A stretch of DNA of 64,000 bases from Cochlodiniinecator piscidefendens (GCF_011326755.1 NZ_JAAOIE010000001.1:646344-710343); one strand, 5' to 3'. Positions 51,844 to 62,650 are shown, counted from the stretch's first letter. Program-made: numbers and translations. The notes: generated from the sequence alone by a model not told the origin.

Positions 51844-52326
51844 ATGTCATCAGAACCGTTAGCCACCCTATGTTTTCGATCGATGTTCACAAAGCAGGAT
51901 GGCCTACTGGCTTTCAATGAGATCCAAACCAAAGCTGCAGCGCAAAACCCCCCACATGATTTGACTGGAATGCTTATCTTTGACGGGCATCATTTTCTGC
52001 AGCTTCTCGAAGGGCCAATGGATGCGGTCACATTGAAATTCCAATCCATCGCACGGGATACACGGCATGGCTCTGTACTGCCTTTTGCCGTACGCCGCAT
52101 TTCCGAAAGAGGGTTTCCCGACTGGACCTCAGAATGGGTAACCCCAGAAACCTTTGCCGCCGCTGGACTTCCTCCTTTGGGACAGCTCAATCTGTTGTCC
52201 CCACCGGTTCACACCGCTATTCGCCGTTTACTGAAAAATATTCGCGCCAAGCGGCCCTATTCGGCGGGCACTTCCATAACCGACGAAAACAGCCTGAGCG
52301 CTCGGGCTATAAACTCAGCAAATTAA
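51844..52326 (+). CDS. BLUF-domain protein with Tyr-to-Phe at the photoactive position
   Basis: 160 residues from ATG 51844 (a GTG at 51742 with a better Shine-Dalgarno would add 34 residues). The BLUF fold is clear: LATLCFRSM, N35 before LTGMLIF, Q53 in FLQLLEGP, RDTRHGSV and FPDWTSEW. Aligned with AppA, the flavin-proximal tyrosine (Tyr21, in CYRSL) is Phe11 (codon TTT), while Asn and Gln partners remain. In AppA this Tyr is needed for the light reaction, so the protein may be light-insensitive or use another mechanism. A short C-terminal tail holds no output domain I recognise. Confidence 0.8.
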   Translation: MSSEPLATLCFRSMFTKQDGLLAFNEIQTKAAAQNPPHDLTGMLIFDGHHFLQLLEGPMDAVTLKFQSIARDTRHGSVLPFAVRRISERGFPDWTSEWVTPETFAAAGLPPLGQLNLLSPPVHTAIRRLLKNIRAKRPYSAGTSITDENSLSARAINSAN

Positions 52327-52330
52327 AGAA

Positions 52331-53290
52331 TTACAAAGCAAATATATCATCGATCATGCGCTGCGTTCCTTGGCTAAACTCCAACGGGCACGCAAATTCA
52401 CGTTGACCTGCCACCGCGGCGGCAAAAGCTTCTACTTGCAATACATACTGATTAACTCCCGGAAACCGTTCTATTTGTACGGATTTTCCGGGCTGGTGTA
52501 ATTCAATTTGCGCCTGATCAAATACCCCAGCGTTAAAAGGGGCCGTCATGCGGATCACCCCTCCATCACCATGAAAATTCATTTCCTGACGACCAAACAT
52601 CCCCATCGATGTTAAAGCACTGAAGCTAAAATCACCAAACCACCCTGTAACACGCGCAGTTTGATCCACCCCGTTGGCCCAGGTTATATCGGCATTCAAA
52701 GTCGACGGTTCTTGTCCTGTTGCGAACCTGATCGCACCATACGGATAAACGCCAATGTCGGGAATGCTACCCCCTCCGGTTTCCGGCTTATTGCGTATAT
52801 TCGTTGTGTCTTTTCTATTATCGTAGGTGAACACACCGTCCACGTGTTGCAATTGTCCTATCGCGCCGAATTGCAGCATGTCCCGTACTCTGATCCACTG
52901 AGGATGATGCACAATCATAAATGCCTCGGCCACATGCAAACCGGTTTCGTCTCGCAAAGCAATTAAACGATCAATATCTTGGGCGCGCAAAGCAATCGGT
53001 TTTTCGCACAAGACATGTTTTCCCGCCCGCAGAGCTTTTTCAGCCCACTCAATGTGTAAATGGTTAGGCAAAGGAATGTAGACGGCATCAATAGCTGGGT
53101 CCGACAACAATTCATTATAATCGGTATAAACCGTTAAGTCTGGGCAGAACGCCTGAAACGGTGACGCCTTTGCCGCTGTTGACGTTGCAAGGGCTGAAAG
53201 GGTTGCACCTTTCGCCTGATGAATAGCAGGGGCCATGTGTTCACGGGCAAATTTCGCAGCGCCTAAAACGCCCCAACGCATTACGGTCAT
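52331..53290 (-). CDS. Gfo/Idh/MocA family oxidoreductase
   Basis: 319 residues. Rossmann start WGVLGAAKFAREHMAPAI, PLPNHLHIEWAEKALRAGKHVLCEKPIAL with the EKP motif, and a C-terminal alpha-beta domain with GGGSIPDIGVYPYGAIRFATG. Oxidises or reduces a sugar or cyclitol-like substrate with NAD(P). Substrate not known. Its stop lies 5 bp from the convergent BLUF stop. Confidence 0.9.
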   Translation of the reverse strand: MTVMRWGVLGAAKFAREHMAPAIHQAKGATLSALATSTAAKASPFQAFCPDLTVYTDYNELLSDPAIDAVYIPLPNHLHIEWAEKALRAGKHVLCEKPIALRAQDIDRLIALRDETGLHVAEAFMIVHHPQWIRVRDMLQFGAIGQLQHVDGVFTYDNRKDTTNIRNKPETGGGSIPDIGVYPYGAIRFATGQEPSTLNADITWANGVDQTARVTGWFGDFSFSALTSMGMFGRQEMNFHGDGGVIRMTAPFNAGVFDQAQIELHQPGKSVQIERFPGVNQYVLQVEAFAAAVAGQREFACPLEFSQGTQRMIDDIFAL

Positions 53291-53327
53291 AAAAAAACTC
53301 CGGTCGCAAATGTTAGCGCAACCGGAG
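53291..53327 (-). terminator. rho-independent terminator of rpoH
   Basis: On the minus strand CTCCGGT…ACCGGAG (7-bp stem plus an inner GCG/CGC) is followed by TTTTTTT, 29 bp after the rpoH stop. The T-run ends right at the start codon of the next minus-strand gene, so rpoH transcripts should end before it. Confidence 0.8.
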
Positions 53328-53355
53328 TGACCTATTTTTTCAGAAAAATCTAGCC

Positions 53356-54252
53356 TTAACTCGTTTCGAGTAATCCACGTGTACGAGCCAATTCGCGCAT
53401 TTTCTTTTGGAGCTTTTCAAACGCCCGCACTTCGATTTGGCGAATGCGCTCGCGGCTTACTCCGAATTTCTCTGACAACTCTTCTAGCGTTTTTGGCTTA
53501 TCCAAAAGCCGACGCTCCATCAGGATGTCTTTTTCACGATCATTCAAAACGTCCATTGCTTCGGTCATCAATTCGCGACGAACCGCCAATTCATCCTTGG
53601 CCTCATAATCGCCTGCCTGATCCGCATCTTCATCCTCAAGCCAGTCCTGCCACTCCATCGTGGCATCGCCATCAGAGCCAACCATCGCATTCAAAGATGC
53701 ATCCCCACCGGATAAGCGGCGGTTCATTGAAATCACCTCTTCTTCGGTGACGTTTAGATCGTGTGCAATACGCGCGACATTCTCGGGACGCAAATCCCCT
53801 GCTTCGAGGGCACCAATACGGGATTTAGCTTTGCGTAGGTTGAAAAACAGTTTTTTCTGCGCGGATGTTGTGCCGAGCTTGACCAAGGACCAGCTGCGCA
53901 AAACGTATTCTTGGATCGAAGCCCGGATCCACCACATTGCGTAGGTGGCCAAACGGAACCCTTTGTCTGCATCAAAACGCTTTACCGCCTGCATCAAGCC
54001 AACATTCGCTTCTGAAATCACCTCAGCCTGTGGCAATCCATAGCCGCGATATCCCATCGCGATTTTTGCCGCTAAGCGCAGGTGAGATGTCACCATTTTA
54101 TGGGCAGCGTCACTGTCTTGGTGATCGGCCCAGCGCTTCGCCAGCATAAATTCTTCTTCGGGCTCCAGAAGCGGGAACTTCCGAATGTCCTGCATATAGC
54201 GGTTCAGGCCCTGTTCGGGTGATGGTGCTGGAAGGTTTGTATAGTTGCTCAT
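53356..54252 (-). CDS. rpoH: RNA polymerase sigma-32 factor
   Basis: 298 residues. Sigma-70 family regions: 2.x (HLRLAAKIAMGYRGYGLPQAEVISEANVGLMQAVKRFDADKGFRLATYAMWWIRASIQEYVL, shown by its key words YRGYGLP and TYAMWWIRA), the RpoH box QKKLFFNLRK, and region 4 (SEKFGVSRERIRQIEVRAFEKLQ). Heat-shock and oxidative-stress sigma factor. Rhodobacterales often carry two rpoH genes; which one this is cannot be decided here. Terminator downstream. Confidence 0.93.
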   Translation of the reverse strand: MSNYTNLPAPSPEQGLNRYMQDIRKFPLLEPEEEFMLAKRWADHQDSDAAHKMVTSHLRLAAKIAMGYRGYGLPQAEVISEANVGLMQAVKRFDADKGFRLATYAMWWIRASIQEYVLRSWSLVKLGTTSAQKKLFFNLRKAKSRIGALEAGDLRPENVARIAHDLNVTEEEVISMNRRLSGGDASLNAMVGSDGDATMEWQDWLEDEDADQAGDYEAKDELAVRRELMTEAMDVLNDREKDILMERRLLDKPKTLEELSEKFGVSRERIRQIEVRAFEKLQKKMRELARTRGLLETS

Positions 54253-54437
54253 CTGCGCCCCCTAATTCTGTGGCCTTCATGTTTAAGGCCTTAACATAGA
54301 CCCAAATAGATACGCGAGTACCGTATTTCAAGACCTACGTCTTACAAAATAAACCTTAACGAAACGGGGACTTCCAGAATAGAACATTCCGGTTTTATGA
54401 CAAATAATCGCTGAAATGTGACGGTTACCCTGAAATA

Positions 54438-55868
54438 TTACAGAAGCGGACCCATCATCGCGACAAGGTTGTTGGACAGCCTTTTTCCAAGGCTCCATCC
54501 CTGAACGTCGTGCAATGTCACCTCGTTGCTATCTTGTAGATAGGTTTCCTGACGTTGGCGCATAGCGCCCACAAACAGTTCATCCATAACGAACATATTG
54601 TTTTCATAGTTTATATCGAAACTACGCCTGTCCATGTTTGCCGACCCAAATATTGCCGAGCGCCTGTCGGCAACCATGGTTTTCGCATGTAATAGCCCCG
54701 GCTTATATTCAAAAATACGAACCCCTGCCTCCAGCAATGACAAGTAATAGCTGCGGCTCGCGCGCCCAACGATGCCTGAGTCATTGCGCGCCGGGAAAAT
54801 CATGGTAACCGCAACACCACGGCGCGCGGTTGAACACAGCTGCTGATGCAAGGCCTCATTGGGCACATAATAAGGTGTGGTTACGACCAGTTCTTCGAAC
54901 GCAGAGGTAAGCAACATCTGAAACATGTCCGGCACCGCTTGCACACCCTGTGTTGGCCCCGTTCCAGATGTAATCGCAATCATATCCCCTTTGGCTTTGG
55001 GCATTTCCTGCATCAAGTCCGAAATATCTTCCTCGGCGTGGGTCATCCAATCGCTCGCGAATATCCACTGCATTTGCCACGCAATAGGCCCCTGAACGCG
55101 CGCAACGACATCAACCCAAGGGGCGAACTTTGCCTTAGGCAAAAATGCCGGGTCGGCGCAATTCTGGCTCCCGCAATAGGTTGTCTCAAAATCTATTACT
55201 GCAATTTTTCGGTGATTACGAACATCCGCCCGGCTAAAGATCATATGCCAAAGCAAAAATGTTAAATCAAAAGTAATGGCCGTTTTGGCACCTGAGGCAG
55301 CCAAATCACGCCAATGATCAGAACGCGCCATTTTACGCGACCCCAAACCGTCAATCAAACATCGACACGTCACACCACGTGCGGCGGCGCGTTTGACGGC
55401 CTCCAAAACCTTTAAGCCATTTTCGTCTGTCAGCCAGATATAAAACAGCAGATGCACATGTTCCGTTGCCGCGTCGATATCCGCCACCATGCGATCAATC
55501 GCACTGTCGCTATCTGCCATCAGTTCTGCACTATTCCCCGCCAAAGCCTGAAACTCATTCACGACGGCAATACGATCAAAAACGGGGCGTAATACCTGAG
55601 GAATAACGCTAGGCGAGAGTTCTGAAACAACCGCAGGATGACTTGGCAGGCGTGCGATGTTTTCTTTCATGCGCCGCACCGTTTTCTGACCGATATTCAC
55701 CTCGCCAAATAGATAATACAGCAGCATCCCGACAATGGGCAGGACTAGAATAACCACGACCCACGCAATCCTTGACGCAGGTTCGCGCCCTTCACGTGTG
55801 ATCGCGCGGATCACTGTTAGGATTTGTAAAACTGTGTGGATCGTCCAGTAGAAAATAGCGCCAAACAT
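54438..55868 (-). CDS. cls: cardiolipin synthase
   Basis: 476 residues. Two N-terminal membrane helices (about 3–20 and 33–55), then two phospholipase D motifs: HRKIAVID (about 215) and HAKTMVAD (about 400) each followed by a G-S motif. Joins two phosphatidylglycerols, or PG with PE, into cardiolipin in the inner membrane. Strong AGGAGG upstream of ATG 55868. Lies between rpoH and rluD. Confidence 0.92.
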   Translation of the reverse strand: MFGAIFYWTIHTVLQILTVIRAITREGREPASRIAWVVVILVLPIVGMLLYYLFGEVNIGQKTVRRMKENIARLPSHPAVVSELSPSVIPQVLRPVFDRIAVVNEFQALAGNSAELMADSDSAIDRMVADIDAATEHVHLLFYIWLTDENGLKVLEAVKRAAARGVTCRCLIDGLGSRKMARSDHWRDLAASGAKTAITFDLTFLLWHMIFSRADVRNHRKIAVIDFETTYCGSQNCADPAFLPKAKFAPWVDVVARVQGPIAWQMQWIFASDWMTHAEEDISDLMQEMPKAKGDMIAITSGTGPTQGVQAVPDMFQMLLTSAFEELVVTTPYYVPNEALHQQLCSTARRGVAVTMIFPARNDSGIVGRASRSYYLSLLEAGVRIFEYKPGLLHAKTMVADRRSAIFGSANMDRRSFDINYENNMFVMDELFVGAMRQRQETYLQDSNEVTLHDVQGWSLGKRLSNNLVAMMGPLL

Positions 55869-55912
55869 TTCTGTCCTCCTAAAGGCGACAGTGCATCAGG
55901 CGAATTCTTTGG

Positions 55913-56944
55913 TCAAACCCGAAGCGCGTCCATCAATCCGATCATGTCGTCTGGCATGGGGGCCGCGAACCGCATATCGTCACCGGATACAGGGTGTACA
56001 AAGCCAAGCGTCGCCGCATGAAGCGCTTGACGCGGGAAATTTCGCGCAGCTTGAACGCCATTTTCCCCGACAGACTTCACCGGCAGCTTGCGTCGGCCTC
56101 CGTAGGTTTGATCCCCAATCAATGCGTGTCCTGCATGTGTCATGTGGACACGAATTTGGTGGGTACGGCCTGTTTCCAACCAACATTCGATTAATGCAGC
56201 CACACCGGCAGGCGCACCAAAGCTTTCAAGAATACGGGATCTGGTCACCGCATGGCGCCCACCATTAAACATCACTTGTTGGCGTTGGCGGTCATGTTTG
56301 TGACGCGCCAGTTGCGTGGTGATTTTCATAATATTGGCGCTTTCGAAATTCACGCCTTTGACCCCGCGCAAGCGTGGCTCGGAGGCATCCGGCACACCAT
56401 AGACAACCGCATGATAGTGACGTTCAACCGTATGTTTTTCAAATTGCGCAGCCAATCCGTGATGTGCCCGGTCAGATTTTGCCACCACCAAAACACCAGA
56501 TGTGTCTTTGTCAATCCGATGCACAATGCCGGGGCGTTTTGAGCCGCCCACCCCCGATAGCGTATCCCCACAATGATGTAAAAGCGCATTGACCAAAGTC
56601 CCAGACGGAGTCCCCGGCGCTGGATGCACCACCATGCCAACAGGTTTATTGATGACAATCAGGTCTTCATCTTCAAACAGGATATCAAGCGGGATATCTT
56701 CGGGCAGAATGTGACTTTCGGAGGCATTGGGGACCTCGATGTCATACACTTCGCCTTCGGCCACTTTGGCTTTGGGGTTGTCGATCACGTCGCCAGCGCG
56801 CCGAACGCTTCCGTCCGTGATCAGTTTCATTAAACGTGACCGGCTTAGCGACGCTGCCTCTGGCACATCCCGCGCAAGCGCTTTATCAAGACGAGGCGGA
56901 GGGTTTTCCGCAATCACAACAGTGACGATCAAAGGCTCAGACAT
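55913..56944 (-). CDS. rluD: 23S rRNA pseudouridine synthase RluD-type
   Basis: 343 residues from ATG 56944 (ATG 56959 also possible). N-terminal S4 domain (PPRLDKALARDVPEAASLSRSRLMKLITDGSV), catalytic motif HRIDKDTSGVLVVAK with Asp, and YKE…-like GGRRKLP region later. Isomerises uridines of large-subunit rRNA. Its start codon overlaps by two bases the ATG of the divergent small membrane protein, leaving no intergenic space. Confidence 0.93.
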   Translation of the reverse strand: MSEPLIVTVVIAENPPPRLDKALARDVPEAASLSRSRLMKLITDGSVRRAGDVIDNPKAKVAEGEVYDIEVPNASESHILPEDIPLDILFEDEDLIVINKPVGMVVHPAPGTPSGTLVNALLHHCGDTLSGVGGSKRPGIVHRIDKDTSGVLVVAKSDRAHHGLAAQFEKHTVERHYHAVVYGVPDASEPRLRGVKGVNFESANIMKITTQLARHKHDRQRQQVMFNGGRHAVTRSRILESFGAPAGVAALIECWLETGRTHQIRVHMTHAGHALIGDQTYGGRRKLPVKSVGENGVQAARNFPRQALHAATLGFVHPVSGDDMRFAAPMPDDMIGLMDALRV

Positions 56945-57239
56945 GCAAGACAATCCCACACCGGAAGAACTTCCGGCTTCGCTTCAATTTCTGCGCCTGA
57001 TGGTGATGGTCCTGACAGGCACGATGATTGCTGGGCTTGTAGTGCTGATTGTTCTGTTTGTCACCCGCTTCCCGACAGCGGCAGTTTCGCTGCCCGACAG
57101 CATCACCCTACCCGACGGTTCAACCGCCACCGCATTCACACGCGGCGCAGGTTGGTATGCGATTGTAACGGATGATGATGAAATTCTGATTTTCAACGCA
57201 AGCGACAGCAGCCTGCGTCAACGGATCATTATTGAATAG
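56943..57239 (+). CDS. small membrane protein, DUF6476-like
   Basis: 98 residues from ATG 56943. One membrane helix (about 17–40: LRLMVMVLTGTMIAGLVVLIVLFV), then a periplasmic beta-rich domain (LPDGSTATAFTRGAGWYAIVTDDDEILIFNASD). I believe it belongs to DUF6476, found next to rluD in Rhodobacteraceae. Divergent from rluD with overlapping start codons. Function unknown. Confidence 0.72.
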   Translation: MQDNPTPEELPASLQFLRLMVMVLTGTMIAGLVVLIVLFVTRFPTAAVSLPDSITLPDGSTATAFTRGAGWYAIVTDDDEILIFNASDSSLRQRIIIE

Positions 57240-57744
57240 CGTCATATCTGGTTTTTATCCGTGCCTGATGCCACTTTGCATTTCTATCGATGTCTTTGTA
57301 ACTATTGAGGCTATGCACGATATATAGCGGTGAAGACTGCGACATGACGAACAGAACTAGAAAGTACGTTTCCATTATGACGGTTTCTAGGTCAAATTGA
57401 AACGGTCGCGAAAACGTACTATGTACGAGCCATAACATCACCCAGCTAAAAAGGGTGAACGTTAGGGTACCGAGAATGCCCCAGATCAAAAGTAAATTGC
57501 ATGTTGTTTTGTACGGGGGAAACGCCATATCCCGCGCGTGATCTGTGGGAAAGGCCGTGTCTTTCGGGAGATTTTTTATCTTATCAGACGCGACAATCGC
57601 GGCCCCCACGGTAAAAACAAAACTTACAGCGAGCAAAACCACACTATCAACGCAAAAATTGAGGATAAATACAGCTGTCCAAATTAACAGCAGTGTTTTT
57701 TGCAATGCTTTTCCTTCGCGACCTTTCAAAGAAAATAGGAACAA
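57229..57744 (-). CDS. hypothetical membrane protein
   Basis: 171 residues from TTG 57744 (AAGGGG upstream). Four membrane helices (about 15–32, 33–50, 82–104, 118–140). Its 3' end overlaps the convergent DUF6476-like gene by 11 bp. I recognise no family. Confidence 0.55.
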   Translation of the reverse strand: MFLFSLKGREGKALQKTLLLIWTAVFILNFCVDSVVLLAVSFVFTVGAAIVASDKIKNLPKDTAFPTDHARDMAFPPYKTTCNLLLIWGILGTLTFTLFSWVMLWLVHSTFSRPFQFDLETVIMETYFLVLFVMSQSSPLYIVHSLNSYKDIDRNAKWHQARIKTRYDAIQ

Positions 57745-57912
57745 TGTTTTCCCCTTAAATCAAAACAACACATAAAATAGCCCGGCTTAGCCATAATCTC
57801 GCGCCTCAAACCTAGTCTTTCTTTGAACCGCATAGCGCGCTCAGTGATGCTTGCGTCATACATCGCCCAAAGGTAGATAGATAGCCACCACAATCCCGTT
57901 AAGGAAATTAAT

Positions 57913-58374
57913 ATGAAACGAGTTATTGGGGTTTTCCTCGCCAGCGCACTGTCAAGTTGCGGCCTCTCCGAAGAAAGCCAAGCCGTTGGACCCATGGTCG
58001 CCCACAACCCCACTTTGGCATATTTAGAATACATTGAAACACCCGCATTGAAAGAACTGCAATCTTTGGGGGCGCTGCGCGCATCCTCCGTGCTTGCGCT
58101 GTCCGGTAGCATCTCAGATCGCTGCGACTATGTTGATATCAACACAAATTCGCAGGCTTACGTTAGGCAGAACCTTTCACGTGCCGTACTGTTCCGCGGC
58201 AGAGCCGCCATGGTCCAAGATGTTGCAGCTACACGCACGTCTTACGGTGAACAGTTCAACGTCAGCTTTGAACCCGACGCAACCAGCAACCTATGCCATG
58301 TTGCGGAAAGAGTATTTGCGGATCAGTCGGCGATTTCTGCATATCTGGTAGATCGCAGATTGGGCACCCAGTGA
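57913..58374 (+). CDS. hypothetical lipoprotein
   Basis: 153 residues. Signal peptide with lipobox ALSSC (Cys at 16), so membrane anchored. The rest is a mixed alpha/beta domain with two further Cys (ISDRCDYVD, SNLCHVAE) that could form a disulfide. AAGGAA precedes ATG 57913. Family unknown. Confidence 0.6.
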   Translation: MKRVIGVFLASALSSCGLSEESQAVGPMVAHNPTLAYLEYIETPALKELQSLGALRASSVLALSGSISDRCDYVDINTNSQAYVRQNLSRAVLFRGRAAMVQDVAATRTSYGEQFNVSFEPDATSNLCHVAERVFADQSAISAYLVDRRLGTQ

Positions 58375-58504
58375 CATATTAACTTGGCCAACCTGTCACT
58401 GCACGTTTGGCCAAGTTCGCGACACATATTGGCAGGTCTAAAGACTTCGGCGCACGGCATTCTAACGCCCTGAAGACGAAGCTGCCGTTAATTTATAAAG
58501 TTTA

Positions 58505-58589
58505 TGGTGCGGGTAGAGGGACTTGAACCCCCACGCCTTGCGGCGCTAGAACCTAAATCTAGTGCGTCTACCAATTTCGCCATACCCGC
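58505..58589 (-). tRNA. tRNA-Leu (UAG)
   Basis: The minus strand reads GCGGGTATGGCGAAATTGGT at its 5' end, a class II long variable arm, T-arm GGTTCAAGTCC, and encoded CCA (plus-strand TGG 58505–58507). The anticodon TAG corresponds to plus-strand CTA 58553–58555. 85 nt. Confidence 0.95.
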
Positions 58590-59427
<838 letters not shown>

Positions 59428-59481
59428 CTGAAAACGCAGGTCTCCTGCAAAGACATCTTATTTTGGTAAAGGATGAAATCT

Positions 59482-60888
59482 ATGAACAACGCTGATGTTG
59501 TGAAGCTCATCGCAGACGAGAGCATCGAATACGTTGACGTACGTTTTACCGACCCGCGCGGTAAACTGCAGCACGTTACAGTTATCTCTGACCTAGTGGA
59601 CGAAGACTTCCTCGAAGAAGGCTTCATGTTTGATGGATCTTCCATCGCAGGTTGGAAATCTATCGAAAACTCAGACATGAAACTGATCCTTGATCCGGAT
59701 TCAGCTTATGTTGATCCGTTTTATGCTGAGAAAACTTTGGCGATCCATTGTTCCGTTGTTGAACCTGACACTGGCGAAGCCTATTCACGCGACCCGCGCG
59801 GCACAGCGCAAAAAGCTGAATCTTACCTGATTGCATCTGGCATCGGTGACACAGCATACATGGGTCCAGAGGCTGAATTCTTCCTCTTTGACGACGTGCG
59901 TTTCTCTGTTGAAATGAACAAAGTGTCGTTCCAAATTGACGCGCAAGACGCATCTTGGAACTCTGATACTGAATACGAAATGGGCAACATGGGCCATCGC
60001 CCAGGCATCAAAGGCGGTTACTTCCCAGTGAACCCAATTGATGACGCACAGGACATCCGTTCTGAAATGCTGTCCACAATGAAGCGCATCGGCATGAAAG
60101 TGGACAAGCACCACCACGAAGTAGCGTCTTGTCAGCACGAACTCGGCCTGATCTTTGGTACATTGACCAAACAAGCGGATGAGCTGCAGAAGTACAAATA
60201 CATCGTTCACAACGTGGCACACGCTTACGGCAAAACAGCGACCTTCATGCCAAAGCCATACTACGGCGATAACGGCACAGGCATGCACGTAAACATGTCC
60301 ATCTGGAAAGATGGCAAACCATTGTTTGCAGGCGACAAATACGCTGATCTTTCCCAAGAAGCGCTGTATTTCATCGGCGGCATCCTGAAGCACGCGAAAA
60401 CACTGAACGCGTTCACAAACCCAGCGACCAACAGCTATAAGCGCCTGATCCCAGGGTTCGAAGCCCCGGTTCTGCGCGCGTATTCAGCTGCAAACCGCTC
60501 TGGCTGTGTCCGTATTCCATGGACCGAAAGCCCGAAAGCAAAACGCGTTGAGGCACGTTTCCCTGACCCAGCAGCCAACCCATACCTGTGCTTCGCAGCC
60601 CTTCTGATGGCTGGCCTTGACGGCATCAAAAACAAAATCGATCCGGGCCCCGCATCTGACAAAGATCTTTACGATCTGCCAAAAGAAGAACTCGCAGGTA
60701 TCCCAACTGTTTGTGCATCTTTGCGCGAAGCACTTGAAAGCCTCGAAGCAGATCACGACTTCTTGCTCGCGGGTGATGTGTTCACCAAAGACCAAATCGA
60801 CGGTTATCTGGCAATCAAATGGGAAGAGGTCCAAGCCTTTGAACACATGCCACACCCAATCGAGTACAAAATGTACTACAGCTGCTAA
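59482..60888 (+). CDS. glnA: glutamine synthetase type I
   Basis: 468 residues from ATG 59482, chosen over 59473 because AAAGGA is spaced correctly and the length matches the family. Signatures [11 protein letters not shown], the [11 protein letters not shown] site, [10 protein letters not shown] and the adenylylation site Tyr397 in [11 protein letters not shown]. It joins ammonia and glutamate with ATP; activity regulated by adenylylation through GlnE and P-II. Cotranscribed with glnB, the usual alphaproteobacterial arrangement. Confidence 0.97.
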   Translation: MNNADVVKLIADESIEYVDVRFTDPRGKLQHVTVISDLVDEDFLEEGFMFDGSSIAGWKSIENSDMKLILDPDSAYVDPFYAEKTLAIHCSVVEPDTGEAYSRDPRGTAQKAESYLIASGIGDTAYMGPEAEFFLFDDVRFSVEMNKVSFQIDAQDASWNSDTEYEMGNMGHRPGIKGGYFPVNPIDDAQDIRSEMLSTMKRIGMKVDKHHHEVASCQHELGLIFGTLTKQADELQKYKYIVHNVAHAYGKTATFMPKPYYGDNGTGMHVNMSIWKDGKPLFAGDKYADLSQEALYFIGGILKHAKTLNAFTNPATNSYKRLIPGFEAPVLRAYSAANRSGCVRIPWTESPKAKRVEARFPDPAANPYLCFAALLMAGLDGIKNKIDPGPASDKDLYDLPKEELAGIPTVCASLREALESLEADHDFLLAGDVFTKDQIDGYLAIKWEEVQAFEHMPHPIEYKMYYSC

Positions 60889-60911
60889 TCAGCACCTGAA
60901 AGAACATCAAA

Positions 60912-60934
60912 GGGCACCTTCGGGTGCCCTTTTT
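60912..60934 (+). terminator. rho-independent terminator of glnA
   Basis: GGGCACC-TTCG-GGTGCCC followed by TTTTT, 24 bp after the glnA stop. Very stable UUCG loop. Confidence 0.93.
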
Positions 60935-61136
60935 GGTGATATTTCGATTAGCATGAGAGCGCCAAAAAGCTTCAACAGTAGCGTTGTTTCGAAGGTTTTT
61001 TCGGCGGCGTGAAACGGTGTGGTTTGAGCCCGTTCCGAAAAAGAGTGGTTACTGAGCGGCCGAAGTTTGAATTTGGAATCGTAAGCAAACGAAGATATAA
61101 TACTTCTAATTTTTAGCATCACATTAGGTTATTTCC

Positions 61137-61577
61137 ATGAGGCCCTTCGTTTTATCAATCTTCGCAACTTTTATAGCTACGCCATCGATTGCGGAAGAAT
61201 TTTCAATTGATCGCTCCTACACATACTATCAACAGGATCTTTTGACTAAAGACGCTGCGTGCATTGCTGCATTCAGAGAGGTGATTGTTCCCAATTTTCG
61301 GGGATTAAATGGAATTGAGCTGAGCGCGAACAGTATTGTTGATACAACATTTGGTGCTCTCGCAACATATACGGATGTCAATTTCCGCAGCGTGTATGGC
61401 GATTCAGTTGGCTCAATTAGCTGTGCGTTCGCAGCGGATTTAAGTACTGTAACCGACGTTGGTGTTTCATTTACTGGAGCCGGACTTGGTGGATTTGAGA
61501 GACGGGGCCAAACAAGCCCTTCCAGCGATCCTGCAGACTGGAAGGTCACCAGTTTTTCCTCCCAGATACTGCAATAA
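61137..61577 (+). CDS. exported hypothetical protein
   Basis: 146 residues. Signal peptide (FVLSIFATFIATPSIAEE). Mature part beta-rich with two Cys (DAACIAAF, SISCAFAAD) that may pair. No family recognised. It stands alone between the glnA terminator and the next gene. Confidence 0.5.
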   Translation: MRPFVLSIFATFIATPSIAEEFSIDRSYTYYQQDLLTKDAACIAAFREVIVPNFRGLNGIELSANSIVDTTFGALATYTDVNFRSVYGDSVGSISCAFAADLSTVTDVGVSFTGAGLGGFERRGQTSPSSDPADWKVTSFSSQILQ

Positions 61578-61923
61578 AACACGGCGCAATAAGCTGGGCA
61601 CTTATCTTTCTGTATCGGATACTCAGCACGTTCCAAAAACGACCATTTGTTCAATGGCGTTCTCAAACCCGACATTTGAGCATTTGATACGAACGGCCAC
61701 AATATCCCACAACAGTCGACTATACCGCAAGATATCATAAAGTTCGCTTTGCGCGTCAAACTACGCACTCCAAAAAAATAAGCGATGTGTGAATGAAAAA
61801 CTTAGCATAAGACTCATCCGTAGAATTTTCACCGTATTCTCACAAACTCGCCCAGCAGCTGTCTCATTTTCGTCTAAATCCGCTTTTAGCCTATCTTCAA
61901 GCAGCAAACACGATGAGGCATCC
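61578..61923. other. intergenic stretch
   Basis: 346 bp between two plus-strand genes. A frame open from 61789 leads into the next gene but its first 45 residues lack a Shine-Dalgarno and look non-coding. Otherwise nothing seen. Confidence 0.5.
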
Positions 61924-62625
61924 ATGGAACAGACAATCAGCCGGGCAGATATTCTTCTTCAGAAACCGTCATCTTTGACAGTGCCTCGTATTGGAAAACT
62001 GATCAAAGCAAGTGTTGGTAAAACAACCGATCCGCTGAAAGTGAAATCCAATGATGATTTAATCGAACTGTCCAATGATGCAGTTTACATTCGTGTATCA
62101 AAGCAACCCATTCCGCTGACTGCTGAACATTTTGGCGGCGTACTGCGCAATTCGCCGGGGCGCTCACCTCAGCAGGTGGTCAGCTTTTTGATGGGGCATC
62201 AGGCCCATTTTCACATCTCTGTTCGTGTTACAGGAAAAGACCCTCGCGCGCTGAGCGATAAAATTTGTGCGGTAGCAACGCTCGCATTGACCAAATCAGA
62301 TACGCCCCACGCCATACACTGGGAACAAAGCGAACAATTGTTGGAGCTGGATGCTTTTCATGCATTTTGCCAAGAGCGCGAATTTGCGGCACCGGCGCCC
62401 TCTTATGTGTCAAACGCCCTCGCCTATTTGGGTAAACTCAAGCCGCAGGCCAAACCAGCCGTCGCAAAGTCAGAAATTGCGGCTCCTGTAGTGCATCAAG
62501 CAGCGAGCGAACCACAGCCCAAAGGCCATAGCCGCTTTGAACAGGAAAAAGCATTGCGCGACATCTTTTCATCCGCATCTCAAAAAGCGACTGGCGGATT
62601 GTTCCAGCGTTTGATGCCAACCTAA
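61924..62625 (+). CDS. conserved hypothetical protein (possible DUF4261-like)
   Basis: 233 residues from ATG 61924. Soluble alpha/beta protein; IHWEQSEQLLELDAFHAFCQE and VRVTGKDPRALSDKICAVATLAL recall DUF4261, but this is tentative. A Ser/Ala/Pro-rich linker precedes a short C-terminal helix (SRFEQEKALRDIFSSASQKATGG). Convergent with the methyltransferase. Confidence 0.5.
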   Translation: MEQTISRADILLQKPSSLTVPRIGKLIKASVGKTTDPLKVKSNDDLIELSNDAVYIRVSKQPIPLTAEHFGGVLRNSPGRSPQQVVSFLMGHQAHFHISVRVTGKDPRALSDKICAVATLALTKSDTPHAIHWEQSEQLLELDAFHAFCQEREFAAPAPSYVSNALAYLGKLKPQAKPAVAKSEIAAPVVHQAASEPQPKGHSRFEQEKALRDIFSSASQKATGGLFQRLMPT

Positions 62626-62650
62626 CGCCTTTGACAGCGCGCAACTCGCC

